Origin: Reyranella sp.
Lineage (GTDB): Bacteria; Pseudomonadota; Alphaproteobacteria; Reyranellales; Reyranellaceae
Length of the DNA: 22,729 nt
NCBI GenBank assembly: GCA_030679805.1
Contig: JAUXST010000019.1
Location: 1-22,729, forward strand
Direction: 5' to 3'
In this document: one piece after another, positions 12,621-20,351 of the stretch
Layout of the letters: each line of letters starts with the position of its first letter
How positions within the stretch are numbered: the first letter of the stretch is position 1
Notes under the pieces: model-generated
Told to the model about the DNA's origin: nothing
Database searches by the model: none
What the model saw: the letters and a program-made list of their open reading frames with translations, nothing else
Translations under genes and position numbers: made by a program

Positions 12621-13583
12621 TCACGTCAGCTTGATGTTTCCTCTCCTGATGATGTCGCCGAACATCGCCGTCTCGACGCCGATGCGGCCCTTGAAGTCGG
12701 CCGGGCCGAGATAGGTCACGCGCATGCCGCCGTTGTGGACCTTCGCCATGATGTCGGGTGAGCGCAGCGCCGTGGCGATCGCCTGGTCGAGCTTGGCCAC
12801 CACCGACAACGGCGTGCCCGCGGGAGCGAGGACCCCGAACCACGAATCGCCGCCATCCTTGCCATAGCCCTGCTCGCGCAGTGTCGGAATGTCGGGGAAG
12901 TCGGGGTGGCGGACTTCGGCCAGCATGGCGAGCCCGCGGACCTTGCCGGCCTTGATGTGCGGCAACGTCAGCTGGTCGAACTGGGCCTGGACTTCGCCGG
13001 CCAGCAGGGCGTTGGTCGCCGGTGCGCTGCCGCGATAGGGCACATGCACCATTTTTATGCCGGCCTCGAGATTGAGCATCTCGCCGAACAGGTGCGTGAT
13101 GGTGGCGAGCCCGGCCGAGCCGAAATTGATCTTGCCGGGGTTGGCCTTGGCGTAGGCCACGAACTCGGCGACCGTCCGGGCCGGTACCGAGGGATGGATG
13201 GCGAAGGCGCCCCACGACGTCGACATGCGCGAGACCGGGATGAAGTCCTTCTCCGGGTCGAACGGGATGGGTTGCAGGTGGCGGGTGATGCAGACCATCG
13301 CGGTCGTCGTGGTCAGGAACGTATAGCTGTCGACCGGCTGGTTCTTGACGTATTCCGCGCCGATCATGCCCGAGGCACCGGCCTTGTTGTCGAACAGCAC
13401 GCTCTGGCCGAGGATCTGGCCGGCGCGGTCCATGACGATGCGGGTCGAGACGTCGGACGGCCCGCCTGGCGGGTAGGGGATCACCATGCGGATCTGCTTG
13501 GCTGGCCACTCCTGGGCGGCAGCCGGCCGCACCGCTGCCGCAGCGCCCAATGCCAGTGCACCCGTGAACGTCCGACGACGCAT
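12621..13583 (-). CDS. Bug/TctC-family tripartite tricarboxylate transporter substrate-binding protein
   Basis: The protein has 320 residues from the ATG at 13581-13583, with GGGAGGA upstream. Residues 1-23 (MRRRTFTGALALGAAAAVRP...AAA) form a Tat-like signal. The mature protein starts EWPAKQIRMVIPYPPGGPSDVSTRI, the Bug hallmark. It continues with NKAGASGMIGAEYV, the ligand-loop region INFGSAGLATITHLFGE and VPYRGSAPATNALLAGEVQ. It is a periplasmic binding protein for carboxylates or similar small acids. The membrane TctA/TctB partners are not in the window, which is usual for orphan Bug proteins in these genomes. It converges closely on the deaminase gene (10-base gap). Confidence 0.92.
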   Translation of the reverse strand: MRRRTFTGALALGAAAAVRPAAAQEWPAKQIRMVIPYPPGGPSDVSTRIVMDRAGQILGQSVLFDNKAGASGMIGAEYVKNQPVDSYTFLTTTTAMVCITRHLQPIPFDPEKDFIPVSRMSTSWGAFAIHPSVPARTVAEFVAYAKANPGKINFGSAGLATITHLFGEMLNLEAGIKMVHVPYRGSAPATNALLAGEVQAQFDQLTLPHIKAGKVRGLAMLAEVRHPDFPDIPTLREQGYGKDGGDSWFGVLAPAGTPLSVVAKLDQAIATALRSPDIMAKVHNGGMRVTYLGPADFKGRIGVETAMFGDIIRRGNIKLT

Positions 13584-13667
13584 TCCACAATCCTCCCTGG
13601 GTTCGTTCGTTGCTGGGAGCATTCCATGGCTCGCCTTCGACCGCCAGCCGTGTGTTAGGCTCCGCCT

Positions 13668-14090
13668 ATGAGACGGTTTGTCGATGCCCGGGTGGCGGCG
13701 GTGTTCAAGGACTACCCGCCGGGCCTGCGGGCGCGGCTGATGGCGTTGCGCGAGCTGGTGTTCGACACCGCCGCCGGCACATCAGGCGTGGGCCGGCTCG
13801 ACGAGACGCTGAAGTGGGGCCAGCCGAGCTATCTCACGGCCGAGAGCGGCAGCGGCACCACGGTGCGCCTGGATTGCCTGAAGACCCGCGACGGCTACGC
13901 GGTCTACTTCCATTGCCAGAGCGGCCTGGTCGATCAGTTTCGCACGATCTATCCCGACACGTTCGCTTACGAGGGCAAACGCGCCATCGTGTTCGAGACT
14001 GGCGCGCGTGTGCCGGTCCGGGCGCTGCGCCATTGCCTCGCTCTCGCATTCACCCATCACGCCCGAAAGAAATCCGGAAAGGCCGCATGA
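13668..14090 (+). CDS. DUF1801 domain protein
   Basis: The protein has 140 residues from the ATG at 13668. It contains the DUF1801 core: FKDYPPGLRARLMALRELVFDTA, the signature LDETLKWGQPSYLT near residue 45, and the central strand GYAVYFHCQSGLVDQFRTIYPD. The fold is YdhG-like; the biochemical role is unknown. It is cytoplasmic. Its stop overlaps the amidohydrolase start (ATGA at 14087-14090), so it heads a coupled gene run. It diverges from the Bug protein across 84 bases. Confidence 0.87.
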   Translation: MRRFVDARVAAVFKDYPPGLRARLMALRELVFDTAAGTSGVGRLDETLKWGQPSYLTAESGSGTTVRLDCLKTRDGYAVYFHCQSGLVDQFRTIYPDTFAYEGKRAIVFETGARVPVRALRHCLALAFTHHARKKSGKAA

Positions 14091-15721
14091 CCACCACCGT
14101 CTATTCCGCCCGCCGCATCGTCACGATGAATCCCAACCGGCCCTTCGCCACCCATGTGGCGGTGCGCGACGGCCGCATCCTGGGCGCGGGCTCGCTCGAG
14201 GAGCTGAAGGGCTGGGGCGAGGTCGAGTTCGACACGCGCTTCGCCGACAAGGTGATCCTGCCTGGCTTCGTCGAGGGCCACAGCCATGCCTTCGAGGGCG
14301 GCGTATGGAAGTTCCCCTACGTCGGCTATTTCGACCGCACGACTCCCGAGGGCAAGGCGGCACCCGGCCTGAAGAGCATCGACGAGGTGGTGGCAGCACT
14401 CCAGGCCCACGAGAAGACCCTGCCCAAGGGCGCCTCGCTGCTCGCCTGGGGCTTCGACCCGATCTATTTCGGCGGCCGGCGGATGGTCGTGGCCGACGTC
14501 GACAGGATCTCGACGGAGCGGCCCGTCGTGATCATCCACTCCAACTTCCATGTCGCCAATGCCAACACGGCGGTGCTGGCCAAGGCCGGGATCACGCGCA
14601 CCACCAACGTGCATGGCATCGTGAAGGACGCGAGCGGCGAGCCGACCGGCGAGCTGCAGGAGATGGCGGCCAAGTACATGGCTTATCGCGCGGCGGGCGT
14701 TGAGATTGCCGCGGTGCTGAGCGATGAGCAGGCGGTGTGGCGCTTCGCCCGGGTGGCGCAATTGGCCGGCGTCACCACCGCCACCGACCTGCACAACGAA
14801 CTGCCCGACAGCACGGTCGAGGGGTATCTCAAGGCCAGTGCCTCGGACGATTTCCCCATTCGTCTGCTGCCGGCTTTCGCCGCGACCGCGATCCCGCCCG
14901 CCGAGGGCGTGACGCGGCTGCAGGCGCTGGTGAAGAAGAACAACGACAAGCTGCGCTTCCAGCTGGTCAAGATCGTGACCGACGGCTCGATCCAGGGCCT
15001 GTCGGCGCGCATGCGCTGGCCGGGCTATTACGACGGCACGCCCAACGGCGTGTGGAACGTGGGCCCCGACGACCTCGACCGCATCCTGCTGGCCTATCAT
15101 CGTGAGGGCTTCCAGGTGCATATCCACACCAACGGCGACGAGGCATCCGAGGTCGGGATCGAGGCGGTCGAACGGGCGCTGGCCGCGGCGCCGCGCTGGG
15201 ACCACCGCCACACGCTGCAGCACGCGCAGATGGCCGATGCCGGCCAGTTCCGCCGCATGAAGGCGCTGGGCATGTGCGCCAACCTGTTCGCCAACCACAT
15301 CTTCTACTGGGGCGACATCCATCGCGCCAAGACGCTGGGGCCGGAGCGCGCCGAGCGCATGGATGCCTGCGCGACGGCATTGGCGACGGGCGTGCCTTTC
15401 GCCATCCATTGCGACGCGCCGGTGACGCCGATCGGGCCGCTGTTCACTGCCTGGTGCGCGGTCAACCGGCTTACGGCCTCGGGCCGCACGCTGGGCGAGG
15501 CGGAGAAGATCCCGGTGGCCGATGCGCTGCGCGCCATCACGCTGGGTGCGGCCTATACGCTCAAGCTCGACGAGGAGCTGGGCAGCATCGACGTCGGCAA
15601 GCGCGCCGACTTCGCCATCCTCGACGACGATCCGCTGTCCGTGCCACCGGAGAAGCTGAAGGACGTCGGTGTCTGGGGCACGGTGCTGGGCGGCAAGGTG
15701 TTCGAGGCGCCAAAAGCTTGA
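14087..15721 (+). CDS. YtcJ-like metal-dependent amidohydrolase
   Basis: The protein has 544 residues from the ATG at 14087. The N-terminal beta-sandwich piece (YSARRIVTMNPNRPFATHVAVRDGRI) is followed by the metal-binding GFVEGHSHAFEGG (HxH at about 65-67). Later come HIHTNGDEASE (near 345), HRHTLQHAQ (373-381) and a catalytic-Asp region HCDAPVTPIGPL (near 441). The terminal segment (SIDVGKRADFAILDDDPLSVP) closes the sandwich. It belongs to the amidohydrolase_3/YtcJ group, which hydrolyses amides, formamides or related bonds with one or two metals. The substrate is unknown and there is no signal peptide. It is coupled upstream to DUF1801 and downstream to a metallochaperone GTPase. Confidence 0.92.
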   Translation: MTTTVYSARRIVTMNPNRPFATHVAVRDGRILGAGSLEELKGWGEVEFDTRFADKVILPGFVEGHSHAFEGGVWKFPYVGYFDRTTPEGKAAPGLKSIDEVVAALQAHEKTLPKGASLLAWGFDPIYFGGRRMVVADVDRISTERPVVIIHSNFHVANANTAVLAKAGITRTTNVHGIVKDASGEPTGELQEMAAKYMAYRAAGVEIAAVLSDEQAVWRFARVAQLAGVTTATDLHNELPDSTVEGYLKASASDDFPIRLLPAFAATAIPPAEGVTRLQALVKKNNDKLRFQLVKIVTDGSIQGLSARMRWPGYYDGTPNGVWNVGPDDLDRILLAYHREGFQVHIHTNGDEASEVGIEAVERALAAAPRWDHRHTLQHAQMADAGQFRRMKALGMCANLFANHIFYWGDIHRAKTLGPERAERMDACATALATGVPFAIHCDAPVTPIGPLFTAWCAVNRLTASGRTLGEAEKIPVADALRAITLGAAYTLKLDEELGSIDVGKRADFAILDDDPLSVPPEKLKDVGVWGTVLGGKVFEAPKA

Positions 15722-16596
15722 CCGCACCTATCCCCTTCACCGTCATCGGTGGCTTCCTGGGGGCGGGCAAGACGACGCTGCTGAACCGTCTGCTGCGCGG
15801 CGCGGAGGGCCGGCGGTTCGCGGTGCTGGTGAACGATTTCGGTGCCCTCGACATCGACGGTCGCCTGGTGGCGGCGCACGGCGGCGACACCGTGGCGCTC
15901 GCCAACGGCTGTCTCTGCTGCACCATCGGAGATTCCTTGGTGACGACGCTGCTCGGCCTGCTGGAGCGGCCGGACCGCTTCGACCATATTGTCGTCGAAG
16001 CCTCGGGCGTGGCCGATCCCGGCCGCGTCGCCGACCTTGCCGTCCTGGAGCCACGGCTTTCGCGCGACGGCGTGATCGTGGTGGTCGATGCGGCCGAGGT
16101 CCGGGCGCGCGCCGCCGACCGGCGGGTCGGCGACACGATCCAGCGCCAGCTCAAGGCGGCCGATCTTCTGCTGCTGAACAAGACCGATCTCGCGAACGAT
16201 CTGCCGGCGCTGCAGGTGTGGCTCGGCACGCAGTCGGACGCGCCAGTCCTGGAGGCGCGACACGCCGACGTGCCGCTCGACCTGCTGTTTGGGCTCGACC
16301 GCCACGGTGCGACGGCGGCCTCGCCGTCCTCCGACACCTTTGCGAGCTGGTCCTACACATGGCCCGAGCCGGTGGATCGCGACGTTCTTCTGGCGATGCT
16401 GCGCGAGGCACCGGGCGAGGTTCTGCGGGCAAAGGGCATTGTGCGCTTCGCCGATGCGCCGGACCGCCGCTCGGTGGTCCATCTGGTAGGCCGCCGCCTC
16501 GAGGTCGGCGACGAAGGTCCGTGGGGCGATACGGCCGAATCGCGGCTGGTGATTTTGGGGCTCAAGCCCGTGCTAGGTTCCCTGCAAAGGGAGTGA
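15718..16596 (+). CDS. COG0523 metallochaperone GTPase (CobW/ZNG1-like)
   Basis: The protein has 292 residues. It starts at TTG 15718-15720, overlapping the amidohydrolase stop (TTGA); no ATG lies near. Walker A GGFLGAGKTTLLNRLL is at about 10-25, the metal-binding GCLCCTI (CxCC) near 64-70, the Walker B/switch segment IVVEASGVADP near 90 and the nucleotide-specificity motif LLNKTDL near 155. A CobW_C-like domain follows (TWPEPVDRDVLLAMLREAPGEVLRAKGIV). The family hydrolyses GTP to insert or traffic Zn, Co or related metals. There is no His-rich stretch. Its coupling to a metallo-amidohydrolase suggests, but does not prove, that it supplies that enzyme's metal. Confidence 0.9.
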   Translation: MTAPIPFTVIGGFLGAGKTTLLNRLLRGAEGRRFAVLVNDFGALDIDGRLVAAHGGDTVALANGCLCCTIGDSLVTTLLGLLERPDRFDHIVVEASGVADPGRVADLAVLEPRLSRDGVIVVVDAAEVRARAADRRVGDTIQRQLKAADLLLLNKTDLANDLPALQVWLGTQSDAPVLEARHADVPLDLLFGLDRHGATAASPSSDTFASWSYTWPEPVDRDVLLAMLREAPGEVLRAKGIVRFADAPDRRSVVHLVGRRLEVGDEGPWGDTAESRLVILGLKPVLGSLQRE

Positions 16597-16601
16597 CCGA
16601 C

Positions 16602-17417
16602 ATGAGCGGCAGGTTGAAGGACAAGGTGGCGATCGTGGTCGGCGCGGGCTCGAGCGGACCGGGCTGGGGCAACGGCAAGTGCACGGCCGTCACCTTCGCA
16701 CGCCAGGGTGCCCGCGTGTTCTGCGTCGATCGCAAGCGCGCCGCTGCCGAGGAGACGGTCGGCCTCATCGCCAAGGAGGGCGGCGAGGCGGTGGCCTTCG
16801 AGGCAGACGCCTCGAAGAATGCCGATGTGAAAGCCATGGTCGATGCCTGCATGGCAAAGTGGGGCCGCGTCGACGTCCTCGACAACAACGTCGGCATCGG
16901 CTCACAGGGCGGGCCGGTCGACCTCAGCGAGGACGAGTGGGACAAGGTCTTCGACGTCAATGTGAAGAGCTTCTTCCTGACGGCCAAGCACGTCATTCCG
17001 GTGATGGAGAAGCAGGGCAGGGGCTCGATCGTCAACGTGAGTTCGATCGCCTCGATCCGCAGCCCCAAGGGCATCTCCTACCTCGCCTACAATGCGAGCA
17101 AGGGCGCGGTGAATTCGCTGACGCTCGCCATCGCCTCGCAGTACGCGGAGAAGGGCATCCGCTGCAACGCCATCCTGCCCGGCCTGATGCACACGCCGAT
17201 GATCGACTTCCTGGCCGAGCAGTACGCCAAGGGCGAGAAGGATCACAACCAAGCCTACGACAAGATGATCGCGCTGCGCGACAAGGCTTCACCCACCGGC
17301 AAGATGGGTACGGGTTGGGACACGGCGAATGCCGCGCTTTTCCTCGCCTCGGACGAGGCGGCCTATGTGAACGGCCACCTGCTGGTGGTCGACGGCGGGA
17401 TCACCGTCAGGGCGTAG
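16602..17417 (+). CDS. SDR-family NAD(P)-dependent oxidoreductase
   Basis: The protein has 271 residues from the ATG at 16602, with AAGGGAG upstream inside the end of the preceding gene. It is a classical short-chain dehydrogenase. The nucleotide loop is VGAGSSGPGWGNGKC, a longer variant of TGxxxGxG. Asp in FCVDRKR suggests a preference for NAD. NNVG replaces the usual NNAG. The catalytic residues are Ser in NVSSIAS (near 148) and YNASK (about 163-167), and the end is YVNGHLLVVDGG. The substrate is unknown. It is the last gene of the DUF1801-amidohydrolase-GTPase run, 5 bases after the GTPase stop. Confidence 0.93.
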   Translation: MSGRLKDKVAIVVGAGSSGPGWGNGKCTAVTFARQGARVFCVDRKRAAAEETVGLIAKEGGEAVAFEADASKNADVKAMVDACMAKWGRVDVLDNNVGIGSQGGPVDLSEDEWDKVFDVNVKSFFLTAKHVIPVMEKQGRGSIVNVSSIASIRSPKGISYLAYNASKGAVNSLTLAIASQYAEKGIRCNAILPGLMHTPMIDFLAEQYAKGEKDHNQAYDKMIALRDKASPTGKMGTGWDTANAALFLASDEAAYVNGHLLVVDGGITVRA

Positions 17418-17427
17418 AGAGTTCTTT

Positions 17428-17447
17428 GCTGGGGGCACGCCCCCAGC
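17428..17447. terminator. Hairpin between convergent genes
   Basis: GCTGGGGG (17428-17435) and CCCCCAGC (17440-17447) form a perfect 8-bp stem with a CACG loop. It lies between the SDR stop and the COG3180 stop, the expected place for a two-way transcript end. No T tract follows on either strand, so it is at best a non-canonical terminator. Confidence 0.45.
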
Positions 17448-17466
17448 GACGACCAGCTTCGCAACG

Positions 17467-18552
17467 CTATCGGCGGTGCAGCCAGAACCGAAACACCAGC
17501 GGTCCGGTAAAAATGATCAGGAACAAGCGGAAGAGGTGGTGGGTGGCCACCATCGCCACTTCTATGCCCAGCGCCAGGCCGATCAGGCTCATCTCGGCGA
17601 AGCCGCCGGGCGCATAGCTCAGCACCGTGGCGTCGAGGTTGAGGCCGGTCAGGGCCACGGTGACCTTGGCGAAGGCGACGGCGCAGCCGATCAGGATCAC
17701 CGCCGCACCGATCGAGGCCGCCATCTCCTTGTGGAGCTGGTCGAGGGCGGCGCCGACGAAGCGGCAGCCGATGGCGGTGCCGACCACGACCTGGGCCGCC
17801 GCCACCAGCTCGCCCGGCGGCTTTGAGTCGGTGAAACCGGCGAGATGGACGATCGCGCTCACGATCATCGGGCCGATCATGAAGCTCGCGGGCAGGCGCA
17901 GCAGCCGGCCGGCGATGGCGCCCACGATGCCGCAGACGATCAGGATGGCGTAATCCTTCCAGTCGTTGCCGGTGGGACCGTGGACCATGGTGAGCACGCT
18001 CGTCTGGGCGCCGTTCACGAGCCGGTACCAGACCGGGATGGTGAGCACGACGGTGAGGATGCGCAGCGCGTGGGCGAGCGCGATCGAGCGTTCGTCGCCG
18101 CCCATGGCGCCGCCCATGATGGTCATGTCGTTCAGTCCGCCGGGCATGGCAGCGAAATAGCAGGTGGGCCGGTCCCAACCGGTGACGCGGCGCAGCCAGA
18201 AATAGCAGAGCGCCGCGCCGGTCATGGTCATGACGGAGAGCACGCAGAGGCTGACGGCCCATTGCCCCAGCCGCTGCACCAGGTCGGGCGTGAAGCCCGC
18301 GCCCAGCAGGACGCCCATGACGATGATCATGCCCTGGCGCAGCCGCACCCGCATGCCGATGCGCAAGCCGAAGAAGGCCGCTACCGTCGAGAACATGCAG
18401 GCGCCCAGCATCCAGGCGAGCGGCATCTTGAGCCAGTCGAAGACGAACCCGCCGACCGTGCCGATGGCCAACGCCAGCGCCAGCGGTCCCAGGCCGTCGT
18501 GACCGATGATGCGCTTCTTCTCGGGCTTGAAGGAGACCGCTTCGCCGCTCAA
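17467..18552 (-). CDS. AbrB/COG3180-family membrane protein
   Basis: The protein has 361 residues from a TTG start (18550-18552) that overlaps the NAD kinase stop (TTGA). About nine to ten hydrophobic segments are seen, in two similar halves: LALALAIGTVGGFVFDWLKMPLAWMLGA and later AILIVCGIVGAIAGRLLRLPASFMIGPMIVSA. A repeated MPGGLNDM / APGGFAEMSLIG motif marks the family. Databases often label these proteins 'AbrB family transcriptional regulator' or 'ammonia monooxygenase'; both names are misleading, because the protein is a polytopic membrane protein of unknown transport or regulatory function. No DNA-binding domain is present. It is probably translated after nadK by coupling. Confidence 0.88.
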   Translation of the reverse strand: MSGEAVSFKPEKKRIIGHDGLGPLALALAIGTVGGFVFDWLKMPLAWMLGACMFSTVAAFFGLRIGMRVRLRQGMIIVMGVLLGAGFTPDLVQRLGQWAVSLCVLSVMTMTGAALCYFWLRRVTGWDRPTCYFAAMPGGLNDMTIMGGAMGGDERSIALAHALRILTVVLTIPVWYRLVNGAQTSVLTMVHGPTGNDWKDYAILIVCGIVGAIAGRLLRLPASFMIGPMIVSAIVHLAGFTDSKPPGELVAAAQVVVGTAIGCRFVGAALDQLHKEMAASIGAAVILIGCAVAFAKVTVALTGLNLDATVLSYAPGGFAEMSLIGLALGIEVAMVATHHLFRLFLIIFTGPLVFRFWLHRR

Positions 18553-19328
18553 GGCGCAAACTGCTCCTTGAGAATGCGTTCTTCGAGATCGTGCTCGGGA
18601 TCGAACAGCAGCGTGAGTTCGATGTCGGTGGCTTCGGTCACGGTCACCTTGGCCACGTTTGGAATTTCGACCGAGTCGGCCGCCGCCGCCACCGGCCGCT
18701 TACGCGGATCGAGGATGGTGAGGTCGACCCTGGAAGCACGCGGCAGGAGCGCGCCGCGCCAGCGCCGCGGCCGGAAAGCGTTGATCGGCGTCAGCGCCAG
18801 CAGGCCGGCGCCCAGCGGCAGGATCGGGCCGTGGGCGGAGAGGTTGTAGGCGGTCGAGCCGGCGGGCGTGGCGACCAGGGCACCGTCGCAGGAGAGCTCG
18901 GCGAGCCGCTTTTTGCCGTCGACCGAAACGGCGATGCGGGCTGTCTGCCGGCTCGACCGCAGCAGCGACACCTCGTTGATGGCCATCACCTCGAAGTGCC
19001 GGCCGCGGGTATTGGTGGCGACCATGCGCAGCGGCGTCAGCGTCACCTTGCGGGCTCGCTTCAGGCGCTGCAGCAGGCCCACCTCCTTGTAGGTATTGAG
19101 CAGGAAGCCCACGGTGCCGAGGTTCATGCCGTAGATCGGGACTTGGCGCCGGATGTTGCGGTGCAGCGCCTGCAACATCAGGCCGTCGCCGCCCAACGCC
19201 ACGATGATGTCGGCCTCGGCCGGTTTCACGGCGCCATAACGCTTCTCCAGTCGGGCGCGGGCGGCCCGCGCCGTGGGCGTGGCGGCGGAGACGAATGCGA
19301 GAAGTGGTGCGCGGGAGGAAACGGCCAT
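18549..19328 (-). CDS. nadK: NAD kinase
   Basis: The protein has 259 residues from the ATG at 19326-19328; the longer open frame upstream is the antisense of the divergent promoter region. The kinase motif IIVALGGDGLMLQAL (GGDG at 46-49), the NE/N motif AINEVSLLR (118-119) and ATPAGSTAYNLSAHGPI (about 153-169) are intact. It phosphorylates NAD to NADP, an essential cytoplasmic step. The length fits the short bacterial form. It diverges from the TauD-type gene over 100 bases, and its stop overlaps the TTG start of the COG3180 membrane protein. Confidence 0.95.
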   Translation of the reverse strand: MAVSSRAPLLAFVSAATPTARAARARLEKRYGAVKPAEADIIVALGGDGLMLQALHRNIRRQVPIYGMNLGTVGFLLNTYKEVGLLQRLKRARKVTLTPLRMVATNTRGRHFEVMAINEVSLLRSSRQTARIAVSVDGKKRLAELSCDGALVATPAGSTAYNLSAHGPILPLGAGLLALTPINAFRPRRWRGALLPRASRVDLTILDPRKRPVAAAADSVEIPNVAKVTVTEATDIELTLLFDPEHDLEERILKEQFAP

Positions 19329-19428
19329 CGGATGCTGCAGTGCCTTCAATGCAAGAATCGCACTATAGCCGCAGGACGCCGCCGTGCGATAAAATCCCGG
19401 ACATAAAAGAACCGCGAGGAGGAACGCG

Positions 19429-20307
19429 ATGGAGCTGGTGCCGCTGGGACCCGGATTTGGCGTCGAAGTGAAGGGCGTCACCCTGCTCGACGTCGCCACC
19501 GACGCGGACGCCTACAAGGCCGTGCGCGAGGCCTTCGAGATCCACTCGCTGCTGGTCTTCCGCGACCAGCCGATCGCCGACGACATCCAGGTGGCCTACA
19601 GCCGGGCCTTCGGACCGCTCGAACTCACCAAGGTGGCCTCGGTGGGCGCCAACAGCTTCTATTCGCGCCTGACCAACGTCGGTGCCGACGGCGAGATCGT
19701 GCCGCCGACCGACCGCCAGGTGCTGGTCGCTCAGGCGAATGCGCTCTGGCACACCGATTCCTCGTTCAAGAAGACGCCGGCGCTGGCCTCCGTGCTGACC
19801 GCCCGGGTGCTGCCGGGCCAGGACGGCGACACCGAGTTCACTTCGACGCGGCTCGCCTGGGAGCGCTTACCGGCCGATCTGCAGGAGCGTCTGAAGAACG
19901 CGGTGGCGACCCATTCCTACGCCAACAGCCGCGACCAGATTCATCCCGACCTTGCCAATGCCGAGGAACGCAAGGCGCTGCCGCCGGTGCGCTGGAGGCT
20001 CAACTGGCGCAATCCGGTCAACGGCCGCCGCGCGCTCTATGTCGCGAGCCACGCCTACGCCATCGACGGCATGGACGATCGCGATGCGCGCCAGATGCTG
20101 GCGCAACTGCTCGACGAGGCGACGCGGCGCGAGTTCGTCTACACCCACAAGTGGCGCACGGGCGACGCGGTGATGTGGGACAACCGCGCCATGCTCCACC
20201 GCGGCCGGCCGTGGGACTATGCCAAGGAACGCTCGATGGTGCGGACCACGATCTCGGCCACCGTGGCCGACGGGCTGAACGAGGTGAAGCCGCCCGTGTT
20301 GCACTAG
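19429..20307 (+). CDS. TauD/TfdA-family Fe(II)/2-oxoglutarate dioxygenase
   Basis: The protein has 292 residues from the ATG at 19429, with strong GAGGAGG at 19416-19422. It begins VPLGPGFGVEVKGVTL, the family's opening strand. The iron ligands are His108 and Asp110 in WHTDSSF and a distal His near 257 in MLHRGRPWD. A 2-oxoglutarate-binding Arg lies near 271 in MVRTTIS. The family hydroxylates taurine, 2,4-D, alkyl sulfates or similar acids with loss of CO2 or release of sulfite. The substrate is not readable and no sulfonate transporter is adjacent. It is monocistronic, with a convergent gene 44 bases downstream. Confidence 0.93.
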   Translation: MELVPLGPGFGVEVKGVTLLDVATDADAYKAVREAFEIHSLLVFRDQPIADDIQVAYSRAFGPLELTKVASVGANSFYSRLTNVGADGEIVPPTDRQVLVAQANALWHTDSSFKKTPALASVLTARVLPGQDGDTEFTSTRLAWERLPADLQERLKNAVATHSYANSRDQIHPDLANAEERKALPPVRWRLNWRNPVNGRRALYVASHAYAIDGMDDRDARQMLAQLLDEATRREFVYTHKWRTGDAVMWDNRAMLHRGRPWDYAKERSMVRTTISATVADGLNEVKPPVLH

Positions 20308-20351
20308 GCCCCGTTCGCTCTAGGCTACGTTCTCCACGGGGTACGGGAGGA

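Noticed and set aside
12611..12629. Short bulged hairpin (GACGT/ACGTC with CTTC loop) between the deaminase and Bug genes as a terminator
   Set aside because: The stem is only about seven pairs with a bulge, it overlaps the Bug stop codon and has no real T tract.
14057..15727. 556-codon open frame on the minus strand
   Set aside because: It is the antisense of the amidohydrolase and resembles no protein family.
17467..18552. Calling the COG3180 protein a transcriptional regulator or ammonia monooxygenase
   Set aside because: It is a polytopic membrane protein throughout, with no DNA-binding domain and no similarity to AmoA catalytic features; those are inherited database names.
20309..20341. 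CCCCGT...ACGGGG inverted arms between the TauD-type and radical SAM genes
   Set aside because: Six-base arms with a loop of about 21 bases and no T tract are expected by chance in GC-rich DNA.
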